Positions 46,801-58,979 of a stretch of 64,000 bases of DNA are shown in pieces. Position numbers and translations under genes: made by a program. This DNA is from Mangifera indica (lineage: Eukaryota > Streptophyta > Magnoliopsida > Sapindales > Anacardiaceae): the NCBI RefSeq assembly GCF_011075055.1, contig NC_058151.1, positions 1,302,001-1,366,000 on the forward strand. The letters run 5' to 3'. Positions within the stretch are counted from its first letter, which is position 1. Every line of letters begins with the position of its first letter. Under the pieces are notes generated by a model that saw only the letters and a program-made list of their open reading frames with translations, did no database searches and was not told where the DNA came from.

Positions 46801-49033
46801 ATTGATGATTTTTTTTTTCAATCAGAGATCTGTCTGTATTGATTGAATGGATAAACTTGAGATAAAATGATCAAACTTATAATATGCTTATAAATGAACT
46901 AACTAACAAAGAGGATGCAATATCAAGTATCAATGTTTATGCCTTTGAGAGCTTTTGAAATTATATATCTCTTTTCTTTATCAACAAAATTATACATACT
47001 CACTTTGAATATACAAAAAGAAACACATTTAATGTTTATCATTAAGTAATTGAACGATATTAAATTAAGAATAAAATAATATTTAATCACATAACGATAC
47101 ACATAAATATGTATTTATTTATATATTTAATATGAGTGTGTATAACATTGCTCCTTTATCGTTCTAACTCTACCCTTTTGACACTATTTGATCATCAATT
47201 AAGGTATTTGACAAAATACTTATTAGATCCCAAAGTTTAGAGAGATCTGATCAAATATTCCAAGATTAAAGATTGCTTTTAAGTCATGATTATGTTTTGA
47301 AAGATAAATCAGGCAAAACGAAATTAAAAATCAAAATCAATCACATAAAACAATACAAAATCACATGTTTCAACTAATAATGTTTATCTCTACAATTATA
47401 TTAAATATTTTAAAATAATTTTAGGGTTACAAAATATAAACGATACACCTACATATTTATATTATGATTTTAGTATAGTAGACTTACAAAGAAATCTCTC
47501 GTAAAATTTTTGTTAGCTGCAACCCCTCCACCCCGCAAAAGGCCTTGCTCCCCTTTCACTGACCAAGCAGCGAGACCCTACAAGGGAGGTTTGTTTGCCT
47601 AATGACCTTGAAGTTTCAACCCACGATATTAAATAAAAGAAATTTAAAAAAAAAAAAAAAGGACTGTGAAGAGTGTGTGCAAGTGATATGCGATTTGGAG
47701 TGGTAAATTATCGTTTAATCCTTTGGTTTTTTTTTAATCCTGTGTCATAAGAAAGAATTTGTTTTTTATGTCTACACAAATCAAAGGAAGAAAATATCAA
47801 AATTTTCTTGGGTCTTTGATTAACTACCGGGTATTATTAAGATCATCAAATATTTTATTTTAAGAATTATTTGAAAGGTTCTCTTATATTGATCTATAAT
47901 TACATAAAATCGGAGGTTTTGCTTAGGAAAATAGTTTAAATATTTTTTATTGTTGATTTCAAGTTCATAATTAATTTAAAAGTGATTATACCTAGTTTTT
48001 TTTTTTATAGTGAATTTAATTCAAAATTTGACCTACGTTTTTTTTTTTTTAAGTTGGTGGGTTTTTTTAAAGAACAGTAAAATTATCTATACACACTAAT
48101 ATATAATTTAATAGAAAAGATGATATGTCATCATATAATTTAATAATTTTAAATTAAAGATAAACAGAAACTTCATCACATGATGATACATTATCTGTAT
48201 ACTTAAATTATATAAAAAAAAATATGTATACATAACATTGCTCTTTAATGAAGCATGCATGCAATTCAATTACACCATGTAAACAGTTTATTAATTGCTT
48301 CAACTGCACGTTCTAAGTTGCAACACTCTACAGAAACTGATATAAGCCTGAAATAAAAGCTAATGAAAAACAGCTGCATTCCAATTAAGTTTCCTTGGAC
48401 GTGAAACACAATTATCAAAGTCCTATAGCACAGGACTTGAAGTACTGCAGAGAAGGAATTTAATGGAGGAATATGCTAATCATGCTTGTGAACATGGCTG
48501 TGAATTAACAAGAACAGGAAGCTAGCAATTGAATCCAAGAGATTAAAGAACGTAAATAAACTATTGCACTGTCGATATTGACAAGGACCACAGTTGAATG
48601 TGCTTGGGCCATCAGCTTTTCTCATGCAGATTGTTTTTTTCTCTTGGGAATAAAGCTTTTTGATGGAGAGTGTGTATAAAAGTAGAGAAAAAAGTAAAGT
48701 GGCAATGGCGTGTAACCCACAAATTAAGATGTTGCAGAGAGGAAAAAGATTATAAGCCAAAGCAAAGCATGTGATGCTGAGGTGGAAAAAGCCTTGGAAA
48801 AACATGGGCGCTCCAATGGAATCTCACCAACCCTTTTATTTCTTTTCCCTTTCTTTTCATCTATATTTGTCTTTGAAAGATTCTCTCTGGCTATTGCCCC
48901 TTTCATTACTTGCATGATAAGAGCTCTCACAGTTCACATTCATTATTCATATTTGTAACATACGGAAGGTTCAAGGATTCTCACTGGAAGTGTGGAAAGT
49001 GAAAAGAAAATGGGAGAAAATGAAATTAAAGAG

Positions 49034-49076
<43 letters not shown>

Positions 49077-49488
49077 TCAGTGAAAGAAAAAGATTGATGT
49101 GATGTATTTTGGCCATCACCTTAGACCAAACTTCTTTATTTTTTCCTTCTTCCTTACTGCCTAAGGACTTGTCGATTCCCTTCCCAGCAAGAAACCTTTT
49201 GTCTAGGATTCCATTCACCATGCATGCATACTTTTAGAGCATATGTTCTTAGAATTCCAACTTTGAATTTTTGCCAATGAAAAATTAATTCTTACCCAAA
49301 GAGGTTTTCCTTTCACACTTTACATAATAACACCTGGCACATTTCTCCACCCCAACAACTTTTCCCACACACCAGGTTATCCGTTCTCAACACTTCTTAC
49401 AACTAAATATCCGAAAGAACATCACACTACTACCTAACCTTAACATCAACCAATTATCTGATACACCGTTAGATACTATTAGGGTGCG
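46801..49488. other. Intergenic; no supported gene
   Basis: Mostly AT-rich. 47520-47620 is a GC-richer patch without a recognised function. On the minus strand 48476-48805 is open for 109 codons with hydrophobic stretches and CGPCQYRQC, but it has no recognised family, overlaps another minus-strand frame, and lacks convincing exon borders. Confidence 0.4.
49037..49072. repeat. (TA)n microsatellite
   Basis: 36 bp of alternating T and A following GAGGTG. Confidence 0.95.
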
Positions 49489-49491
49489 TTT

Positions 49492-49963
49492 GGTTGGGAA
49501 AATTTATTATTATCTTGGTAATCTATCTTTTATTCCCTTGTTTGGTTTGTCAGTAATAAAAGATTACAGTAATCTTCTATTACCAATGCTGACGTGACAG
49601 GTAATATAGGTGGTAATCTGATTACCACATTCACCTTAGGTATTTAAAGATTACTGGGGTAATCTTGAGTTTATTATAGAAAAATTATTATTTATTAATT
49701 TTTTGAGATAAAAATAAATTTATTTTTAATTAATATGACAAATAATATAAAAAATATTTAAAAATAATTATATTCAAAGACATTTAAGTAAAATAATTTA
49801 CTAGTAATCTTTTATTACCTTTAACCAAACACAATAATTATTTATACCTATCAAATTTTATCAAACATAGTAATCATTTATACCCAGTAATCTTATAAGT
49901 AATCTATCTTTAAGGTAATATTTCTATTTTAGTAATCAAACATTACCCAAACCAAACGCCCCC
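49492..49963. mobile_element. Tourist-like MITE (PIF/Harbinger type)
   Basis: The left end GGGTGCGTTTGGTTGGG and the reverse complement of the right end, GGGGGCGTTTGGTTTGGG, form a terminal inverted repeat with one mismatch and one indel. The 472-bp element is flanked by TTA on both sides (49489-49491 and 49964-49966), the preferred PIF/Harbinger target. Internal GTAATCTTTTATTACC-like subterminal repeats occur near both ends. Non-coding. Confidence 0.82.
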
Positions 49964-49966
49964 TTA

Positions 49967-52640
49967 GGGCTTTCTCATTCCAAGAGTTAGCTTAAGAGGT
50001 GCGGTTTTCGCTGCCACTTTATATACTAATACCTAGCCTATTTAGAAACCAATGCGAGACAACCTAAGACTTACTTATAAGAGTTTAACAAAAATAATAA
50101 AATTATATACACCTATTTTTGAATACCTAATTAGATACTTAGATAATATATTATTATGTAATTTAATGATTTTGAAGTTAAAATAACATAATATCTAATC
50201 ATACGATAAAACATAATTTGAATATTTAACTGAATACTCAAAATTGATTGCACATATCATTACTCTTACCAAAATTAGCTCAAAAACATAAATATAATCT
50301 GGTTTAGATGATGAAAACACACATGGTTAATTTGTATTTGTTGATTTTATTTATTTCTCCACGTTGAGAATATTCTTTTTGCGAGAAGCATGCCTGTCTT
50401 TAGTTGCATTAACCATTTTATATGCTCCAATTTTCTCAATTCCAATCTAAAAAAGGGACAGTTATTTTATGTATTTCATGCAAAGATTCATAATATATTA
50501 TAGTTCGCATGCTCTTGATATTATCTTAATCTTATCTAACACTGTCAATGTAGCACATGAGAAGTGTCAGATTCCCATATACAATAATACGTAAAATAAA
50601 TATTTTCAATGTTAATAATATTTACTAGTGACCAAGGGCTAGTTAAGGGCAACGCACGTAAAATCCCCAAGTGAAAGAAGATAGATACACATTATATTAA
50701 AATTAGACCTTTAATTTATCTGGTACAGTGTTATAGAGTCAGTCAACTAATTTAATGTTTTATCTGTTCAATGTGATTGATTTAGCCACTAAACTTGGAT
50801 TGTACTTGTTTGGTATGGGTAGTTTAGCTTGAAAGAATAGTCTGATTTGAATGAGATTCCCGTAAAAAAAAAAATAATATCTTATTATATGATTGAGTAT
50901 TATTTTATTCTTAGTTCAAAATCGCATAATCATATGATGACAAATATCAAATATATATTGATTTATATACTTAAAATAGATCTAAAAAAAATATATTTAC
51001 CATTTGCAACGCTTTTCAATGGGCTAGATCCTTCAAAAATAGTTGAATAAGTGTTAAATTATAATTGAAATGTCGGTGAAATTGTTGTGAAATTGTCTAA
51101 ATTTAAACGGAATATCATAAAGATCGTGAGTCAATTTCACCTCAAGCAAATAAAAAAAACTTCTGCCTTGGGAAGTGATATATGAAAATTCAAGGCTTTC
51201 TGTAGTTTCAAATTGATCTTTGTCTTCTTCATTTTCCTGGTCCCTTTTCACATCAAACCTTTTTTTCTTTTGACTTTTTTACCCATTACTCATACAAACT
51301 TGCCCACCAAACACTTTGGCCATTCGTAACATACTTCAGAAAAAAAATTAGGGTATGAATTAAAATAGCAACTTTTCGAAATATTATAAAAAATAATTTG
51401 GTAACTCTAAAGTTATATCTTTGTATTTAATGAAAAATTACTTTTGTATATAATCTAACTTTTAATTCATTTCGACGTATTTCGAAACCCTTATACCCTA
51501 CCTACACGTACTGAATATTATTATAAGTATCATTCACTTTATTGTAGATCTTAATTATATCCTACACATACTGAATGATAATATATATACATCCACATTC
51601 GTTAAAAAAAGAAAAAGTAAATACGAAAAAATAAGTTATATATCTAATTATTTATTAAAAAATTATTTTATATATAATTACTCGATTTGAAAATCATTCA
51701 AACCATAACTCAGACTAAAAATTGATTTTTAAAAATATATCAATCCAATTCAAACTAATTTACAAATCAAACATAATTTTTAAATGATTCAGTCTAATTT
51801 TATAATTTGAATCGAATTATATAAACTCCTAGTTTAAATAGTTAGCTATAAAGTTATAACTTTAATATTAGAGATTATTTTTGTATAACTTCATAAAAAT
51901 TGACTATTTTAATTAATTATCCAATAAATTACATAGTTGCACTATAAAGCTTAGCATAAAAACTTAGGCGTTAAGCATCGAGTGTTACCATCCACTGAAG
52001 GTGCAGAACTTTTGCAGAGCCGCCTTCAATTATTGTTGCAGTGGAATTCCACCTGATTGAAAATGCCTAAAAAATCCAAAAATTTCTATGAAGTAAGAAT
52101 TTTCCATCCAAAAAAAAAAAAATTCATCGATAAGGACGTGGGAATTTAACTATTTTTTTAATAATATATTAAAATTAAATTTTTTATTTATATAATAATA
52201 TAAAAAAAAACACAACTTGCCATGAATCTTTTCCGAGTTCTCCATGTTCTGCTCTCTGTAAAGCAATCTTTAATCAAGAAAAGACGAAATTAAATTAATT
52301 AATAATAACAATAATAATCAGGTTGGTAGAGGAAATTCGAAAGGAACAAAATAAATTATTTGTAGTTTGTCACCATCTATGTCTAAATTTCAAATAAGTC
52401 TCTTTCAGAAATAACGTATTTTTCAAATTTATATGTAAGACTGTAGACCTATTGAGCCACTTGCGAGTTATGTATGGCTAAGGTTGTCGATTGGGGTTGC
52501 GGTACCTGAGATCCGATTATTCAATTCGAAAAAATTAGTTAAGTTAGATCTTAGATATTATGAGATAAAAAATTTGTTTATTAAGTTATTTGGCTCGGGT
52601 TTGAATGAAAATTTGTTTATTAATTTTAACTAAATATAAT
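49967..52640. other. AT-rich intergenic DNA; no gene seen
   Basis: Short open frames only. About 51660-51840 again carries the AT-rich TTGAATT-type interspersed repeat. 52110-52130 is an A-run. Confidence 0.5.
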
Positions 52641-53342
52641 TAAACTAAATTCGAGATTTGAAACTATCTGCTAAAGACCTATTTATTTTTTATGGCAATT
52701 TAAGGAATAATTCATACCATAATTAATTAATATAAATGATATTTATAGATTATTAAGAGGAAGAAAACAATAATGTCTGTATCATGATAGTTGGAGTATA
52801 AATCATTTCAACAGTAAGTGAATAATTTGACGACTGTATGTCAGAATTAAAAAAATATATGAAAGAGACAACCAAACCCACCAGGGAGAGGACATCCCAA
52901 GTGGGGCTGTGAATTGTTCATCATATAATATAATAATATACTAATTTTAATTAACTAAAACACGATTTTGAACCGACCGTAGACACAATGCGACAGATGG
53001 GCACAAATGTCCATTAAGTGATAAATATATTTTTATTAAATGACTAATTTTATAATTATTATTTCTTTTCCCTGCAAGAAAGACTGCTTGATGCTATAAA
53101 TATTTGAAGTAGGAGAGGGAGAGCCACAAAGCAAGTCACCGCCTGTCAAGAAAGCTGTACTCAAACGTTGAATTCGGTCAAATTATATACACCCTTTTGT
53201 CCCCATTCAAGTTTTAATCCATCGCTTCATCCCTTTGCTTCTTTTTCAGTGCTTGGGATCACAACTTGAGAAGATTAAGTTTAAGTTTATGAAGAAAATA
53301 TATATATAGAAAGAGAGAAAAAAAGATTGTTTTGCTGTGAAG
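52641..53342 (+). promoter_or_regulatory. Promoter and leader of AAA gene copy B
   Basis: Closely matches 38415-39196. The TATA box CTATAAATA is at 53094-53102, about 245 bp upstream of the ATG, and the leader is nearly identical to that of copy A. The distal part is shared with 31140-31566. A short AT-rich insertion (about 52917-52975) distinguishes this copy. Confidence 0.65.
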
Positions 53343-56300
53343 ATGGAGCCGAAAAGTATGTTGTTATCTGCTTTGAGTATAGGGGTTGGTGTTGGTGTTG
53401 GGTTGGGATTGGCTTCAGGGCAAAGCGTGAGTAAATGGAGTGCTTCAGGTTCCTCCATGGATGGTGTCACAGGTGAGCAGATTGTTCAGGAGTTGATGAG
53501 GCTGGTGGTTGATGGCAAGCAGAGCAAGATCACTTTTGAAGAGTTCCCTTATTATCTAAGGTAAAGTTCTCTTTTTGAATAATTATGTTACTTAACAAGA
53601 TTATGTTGTTGGTGGTCTTCGTCTTCGTCTTCTTCTTCTTCTTCTTCTTCTTTCATTTTTATTTCTTTTTGTTTTCAAATTTTGTAAGTCTGTTAAGATC
53701 TTGTGAGAAATATTGTGAATGATTGTTAACCATGACCTTTTTTGCCTTTTAATTTCATTTTGAAGTGAAATATATCCCTGTGAAATATTTGATTTGGTTT
53801 CTTCTTTTCCTGTTTATGTTTTCTACTTCAATTTGAATTATAGTGTAGAATAAGTTCTGTGTGTATATCAGTTTTTTTTTTTTTTTTTCCCTTTTTAAAG
53901 CTGGTATTTTGAATATTATGGATCCTGTACTGGAGTATCTATGACTCTGCTTCTATATTTTAATATTGACTTCGTATTCTCTTGTTTTACTGTAAACTGT
54001 TCATCAGCACTCTTAGATCATGGACTCCAGGAAAGGCTGTAGAATATGTTGGTTTATTTTTAGCATTCCAGAATTTGCAGTCCTTGATGTGCAACTTGGA
54101 AATGTCAAATTTTTTTGTTAATTTATTATCTGTTTTTAGTCATAAATTTCTGGAAAATTTCCAACTTAAAGTGAGTTTTCTTCTGAATAAAACTGTTGGA
54201 GATGATGAAAACATGGCCATGTTGTTAAGCTAAGAGACTTGACTGTGAAATATCTCCATTAATCTAATTTACAAGATGCTGGATTTTGGGATCTCATAGT
54301 GATATCTAATAGAGATGTCTTGGTTTCTGATTATCAAAATGACAGTGAGAGAACTCGGATGTTATTGACAAGTGCTGCATTTGTTCACTTAAAGGACTCT
54401 GACATTTCCAAGCACACCCGGAATCTTTCACCAGCGAGTAGGACTATTTTGCTCTCAGGACCAGCTGGTAAGATTCAAGGATAAGTAGTTCATCTTTATC
54501 TGTTAATGAAATCATCTATGTTTAGAGGGTCTTTTTTTTTTTTTTTCTTATTTGGTTACACTTGATTTTTCTGAAGAACTTTATCAGCAAACGCTTGCCA
54601 AGGCCTTAGCCCATTTCTTTGAAGCAAAGCTGCTGTTGTTAGATATTCCTGATTTTTCCTTAAAGGTGACTATTTACTGCTTTTATGTTCAATCTTTTCT
54701 ACCTTTGAATTCATTTAGTGTCATACTAATAGTTGGCATGGTCACCTTCCTGCAGATGCAACACAAATATGGTTATGGCAAAAAGGAAAAAGTAAGCTGT
54801 CCCTGACTTATGCAGATGAAACTAACTTGTTTTAATGGTTTCTGAATATGAATTGTGTTTATTGTTTCATTATATAGCATACTTCTATTTGAGAGAAAAC
54901 TCAACTGACTAGCATGAATTGGTTTTTCTTGATTTGGTTGTGCTTTTTTGGTAGACTTTCAAGAGGTCCATTTCAGAGATAACAATAGAGCGAATGTCCA
55001 GTTTTCTTGGATCCTTTTCACCACTTTCTTCTAAGGAAGAAGCAAAGGGTATGAAACAAGGTTTACATCCATTTGTTTGCCATTTTAACATTCTGTTCTT
55101 GATACAGCAGTGGTACATGCTCTCCATAAGTATATTTTCGTCCGTTCCACATGCTTATGCTAAATCATCAAGTGTAAACTAATTTGTTTCTGTTTGCTAT
55201 ATTTCCATTTGGTACATTCTGTTTATCTCTATTGTAGCTCTGATCATAAGTTTGTTATACAGCAACATTGCAAGGGCAAAGCAGTGGCGTGGAGGGTTCA
55301 AGTAATCCTCCACTTCCCAGAAATGCCTCTGTTGCATCCGACATGAGTAGTGTCTCTTCTCTTTCGGCCCCAACAAATGCTGGTATCACTTTTTCTCTGA
55401 TGCTATTCTGTCAACTGAAAATGCATAGTTGATCAATTACATTTTGAATATCTATGTTGTGCTTATTTCTCTTCTGGGATTGTTATACTCTTTTCAGCTT
55501 CCCACAAACGCTCAAGCAGCTGGTGTTTTGATGAGAAAGTCTTTCTGCAATCATTGTACAAGGTATTTTAAATACTGAAATTGCTTGAATGGAAACAGAA
55601 ACAATATACATTAAAATTTGTATACTTTTGCAGGTATTGGTTTCAATGTCAGAAACCGGTCCAGTCGTTTTATACCTCAGGGATGTTGACAAGCTTCTCC
55701 TTCAGTCACAAAGATTATACAATTTGTTTGAAAATTTTTTCAAGAAAATTTCGGGTTCAGTGGTGATACTTGGTTCAAGGATGCTGGAACAAGGAGATTG
55801 CAGAGAAGGGGATGACAGACTCAGTATGTTGTTCCCATACAACATTGAAATCAAAGCCCCTGAAGAAGAAAACCATCTAGTTAACTGGAAGGCCCAACTG
55901 GAAGAGGAAATGAGGACTCTCAAGTATCAAGATAACAAGAACCACATTGCTGAAGTTCTTGCAGCTAATGATCTTGATTGTGATGATTTGGGCTCAATCT
56001 GCCAAGCAGACACAGTTGTTCTCAGTAATTACATAGAAGAAATTGTGGTATCAGCAATATCTTATCATTTGATGAAGAATAAGCATCCAGAGTACAGAAA
56101 TGGAAAGCTTGTTATATCATCCCAGAGGTAGATGCAAATTCTGGTTCCTTAATCAGCTTTTTGTTCTATTTTCTTGTTGTCACATCAATGTGATGACTGT
56201 TCTGGCTCTGGAACAGCTTGTCCCATGGATTGAACATCTTTCAGGAAGGCAAAAGCTCTGGGAAAGATACCCTCAAACTGGAGACAAATGCTGACAGTTC

Positions 56301-57970
56301 CAAGGTTTGTTCTATTCTCAAATTCTACTTTTCAACAGTTTGAGCTTAGTGGAACAAAAGTGTAATGATTTATAACTTCTTTGTTCAATGGCAGGAAACT
56401 GATGGGGGAGAGACTGTAACTGCAAAGACAGAATCAAAGAGTGAAAACCCGGCATCTGAAAGCAAAAATGACATAGAAAAATCAGTTCCTGGGTTAAAGA
56501 AGGATGAGAATGCTCCATCAGCAAAGGTTGTGATTCAAATTCCTTAAACGCTTATTTTAGTTCTTTCAGTTGTCTCACTATAGAACTTCATCATGCCCAC
56601 AGGAAGTTCCTCCTGACAATGAGTTTGAGAAACGTATAAGGCCAGAGGTTATCCCTGCAAATGAGATTGGAGTGACTTTTGCTGATATCGGAGCCTTGGA
56701 TGAGGTTAAAGAATCGTTACAGGAGCTCGTTATGCTCCCTCTGCGGAGACCAGACTTGTTCAAAGGGGGGCTTCTTAAGCCCTGCAGAGGTATATTACTT
56801 TTTGGGCCACCAGGCACTGGGAAAACCATGCTAGCAAAGGCAATTGCAAATGAAGCTGGGGCAAGTTTCATCAATGTGTCAATGTCAACCATCACTTCGA
56901 AATGGTTTGGGGAAGATGAAAAGAATGTTAGAGCACTGTTCACTCTTGCAGCAAAAGTTTCCCCAACTATCATTTTTGTCGATGAGGTTGATAGCATGCT
57001 TGGGCAGAGGACTAGAGTTGGAGAGCATGAGGCTATGCGTAAGATAAAGAACGAATTCATGACTCACTGGGACGGGTTGTTGACAAAGGCTAATGAGAGA
57101 ATCCTTGTTCTTGCTGCAACCAACAGACCTTTTGACCTTGATGAAGCCATTATCAGACGGTTTGAGCGCAGGTAAAAATTCATATGTTTTTGTTTGTAAG
57201 CATTGCTGAAATTTTAAAATGTCAGCTTTGTGTTTACTAACCCATGCTTTTATAAATTGAGCAGAATCATGGTTGGTCTGCCGTCTGTCGAAAACAGGGA
57301 AATGATCTTGAGAACTCTTCTGTCAAAGGAAAAGGCAGAAGATCTCGACTTCAAGGAGCTTGCAGCTATAACAGAAGGATATACTGGAAGTGATCTCAAG
57401 GTTTGTTATTTTTATTTGTAACATTTCATTTTAATCAGCTGAGGACTTGACAATTGATTTGTTGGCAACAGAACTTATGTGTGACAGCAGCATACCGACC
57501 AGTTAGAGAATTGATACAGAAGGAGAGGATGAAGGATATGGTAACTACATAAACTCTTCATCCATATAAATGGCATTTCTATTCTTATGCCCTTCCTAAT
57601 ATCTGAATTTCTGCTCTTAATAACCTTGTACAGGAAAGGAAGAAAAGAGAGGCAGCAGGCAAGAGCTCTGAAGGTGCCTCGGACACAAAAGAAGGTGGCA
57701 AAGAAGAAAGCAAAGAGGAGAGAGTAATTGAATTGAGACCTTTGAACATGGAAGATCTAAGGCAAGCCAAGAACCAGGTAACTTAACCTTCAATTCCCTT
57801 GGCTCCCAAATGCCATGGACTTCTTTCATACTTAAACTGATACAAACACAACGCAGGTCGCTGCAAGTTTTGCATCCGAAGGAGCAGTAATGAATGAGCT
57901 GAGGCAGTGGAACGAGCTATACGGTGAAGGAGGTTCAAGGAAGAAGCAGCAGCTAACTTACTTCCTTTAG
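53343..57970 (+). CDS. AAA-type ATPase, copy B (DAA1/At5g52882-like)
   Basis: Fifteen exons: 53343-53560, 54346-54467, 54577-54665, 54756-54791, 54955-55048, 55263-55382, 55498-55562, 55634-56127, 56217-56304, 56395-56526, 56603-57171, 57265-57400, 57472-57540, 57634-57777 and 57857-57970. Every junction is GT-AG and the phases close to 829 residues. The N-terminus is hydrophobic and Gly-rich ([14 protein letters not shown]). The subfamily-specific region follows ([40 protein letters not shown]). A Lys/Glu/Ser-rich linker is encoded by exon 10. The AAA core has Walker A GPPGTGKT (554-561), Walker B IIFVDEVD (609-616) and [19 protein letters not shown] (658-676). The C-terminus is [19 protein letters not shown]. 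It agrees with the conserved family sequence throughout and keeps its F-box neighbour, so it is the likely reference copy. Remembered relatives: At5g52882, At4g28000, At1g64110. Confidence 0.93.
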
Positions 57971-58979
57971 ATTGTAGAAAGGAGGCAACTTCTCAAGTCT
58001 CCAAGCATATGGAAATGCAACTTCTCCAGGCATTCAATGGCAGTGCCATTTGCCATAAACAGAAATGCTGGCAGGCAAACAATATGTGGGTGCACAGCAG
58101 TATTTGAAATTGTCCCTGGAATTACGAAATGATTAGGTATATTGAATGTGAATGTATTGTGGTAATTGGGAATGCATGGAACTTAATACTGGATTGTTCT
58201 GATGATGTTCTCATGAATATTTGTAAATTAGTATTGTGCAAACTTGGTCTTCTGGGTGAATGATTGCATATGGAAAATCCTGAGATTTTAGGAACAGTAT
58301 AATGTTATATGCATAAGCATTATGTAATGATAATAAACTGTCTATGTGCTTGCCATTATTTCTAAACAAAAATCATCTAAATTTCTAGACAATTTTCATC
58401 TATCAATAGTCAAAGCTGAGAAAGAGAGATAAAATGAGAGGAAAAATAATTGATCTTCGTCAGAGAAAAGAGAAAAAAATTTTAGAGAGAAATTATCACT
58501 TCACAAATTTTGAAAAAAAAATTTGTGAGGGAATAATGAATTTTAAAATTAAGGGAGGAAAATAATAAAAGTTTAGTTTTTTAATTTTTTAAATAACAAT
58601 TTTATTCTAATTTTAATTAAAATTTTTAATAAAAACTATCTTAATATTTAAATTTTTAAAAATTAAATAATATAATTTTGAAAGTTCACCAACTTTAGAT
58701 CTTTCAGCTTTAAATAATTAAAACACAATAAAATATAAAATAATTTAGAATTAAAGATACTTAAATATTAAGTTACGTGAAAACACATCCGGTTAATATA
58801 TATGATTGGACATTTAAAAAAAGACATAAACATTCAATATGTTCAAATTAGAATTCGATATTTTTTAGTTTTCATAATCCAAATTTTGACAATAATTTTT
58901 TCCAGAAACTTTGTATTTTATGTCTTTGATTCAGTGCTTCTTGCTGAAAGCCCTTATTGCTCAAATCTTTTGAAACGAA
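57971..58979. other. AAA copy B 3' region and MULE-family relic
   Basis: 57971 to about 58340 is probably 3' untranslated sequence and flank, with candidate polyadenylation words AATAAA near 58330. 58370-58700 resembles the interior and right arm of the 15458-16347 MULE (AGGGAGGAAAATAATAAA, AGTTTAGTTTTTTAATTTT). 58826-58979 is F-box upstream sequence, also preserved near 27595-27829. Confidence 0.5.

Noticed and set aside
48476..48805. 109-codon minus-strand frame with CGPCQYRQC, considered as a secreted cysteine-rich peptide
   Set aside because: Cysteine spacing fits no peptide family I know, a second overlapping frame is equally open, and no promoter or splice context supports it.
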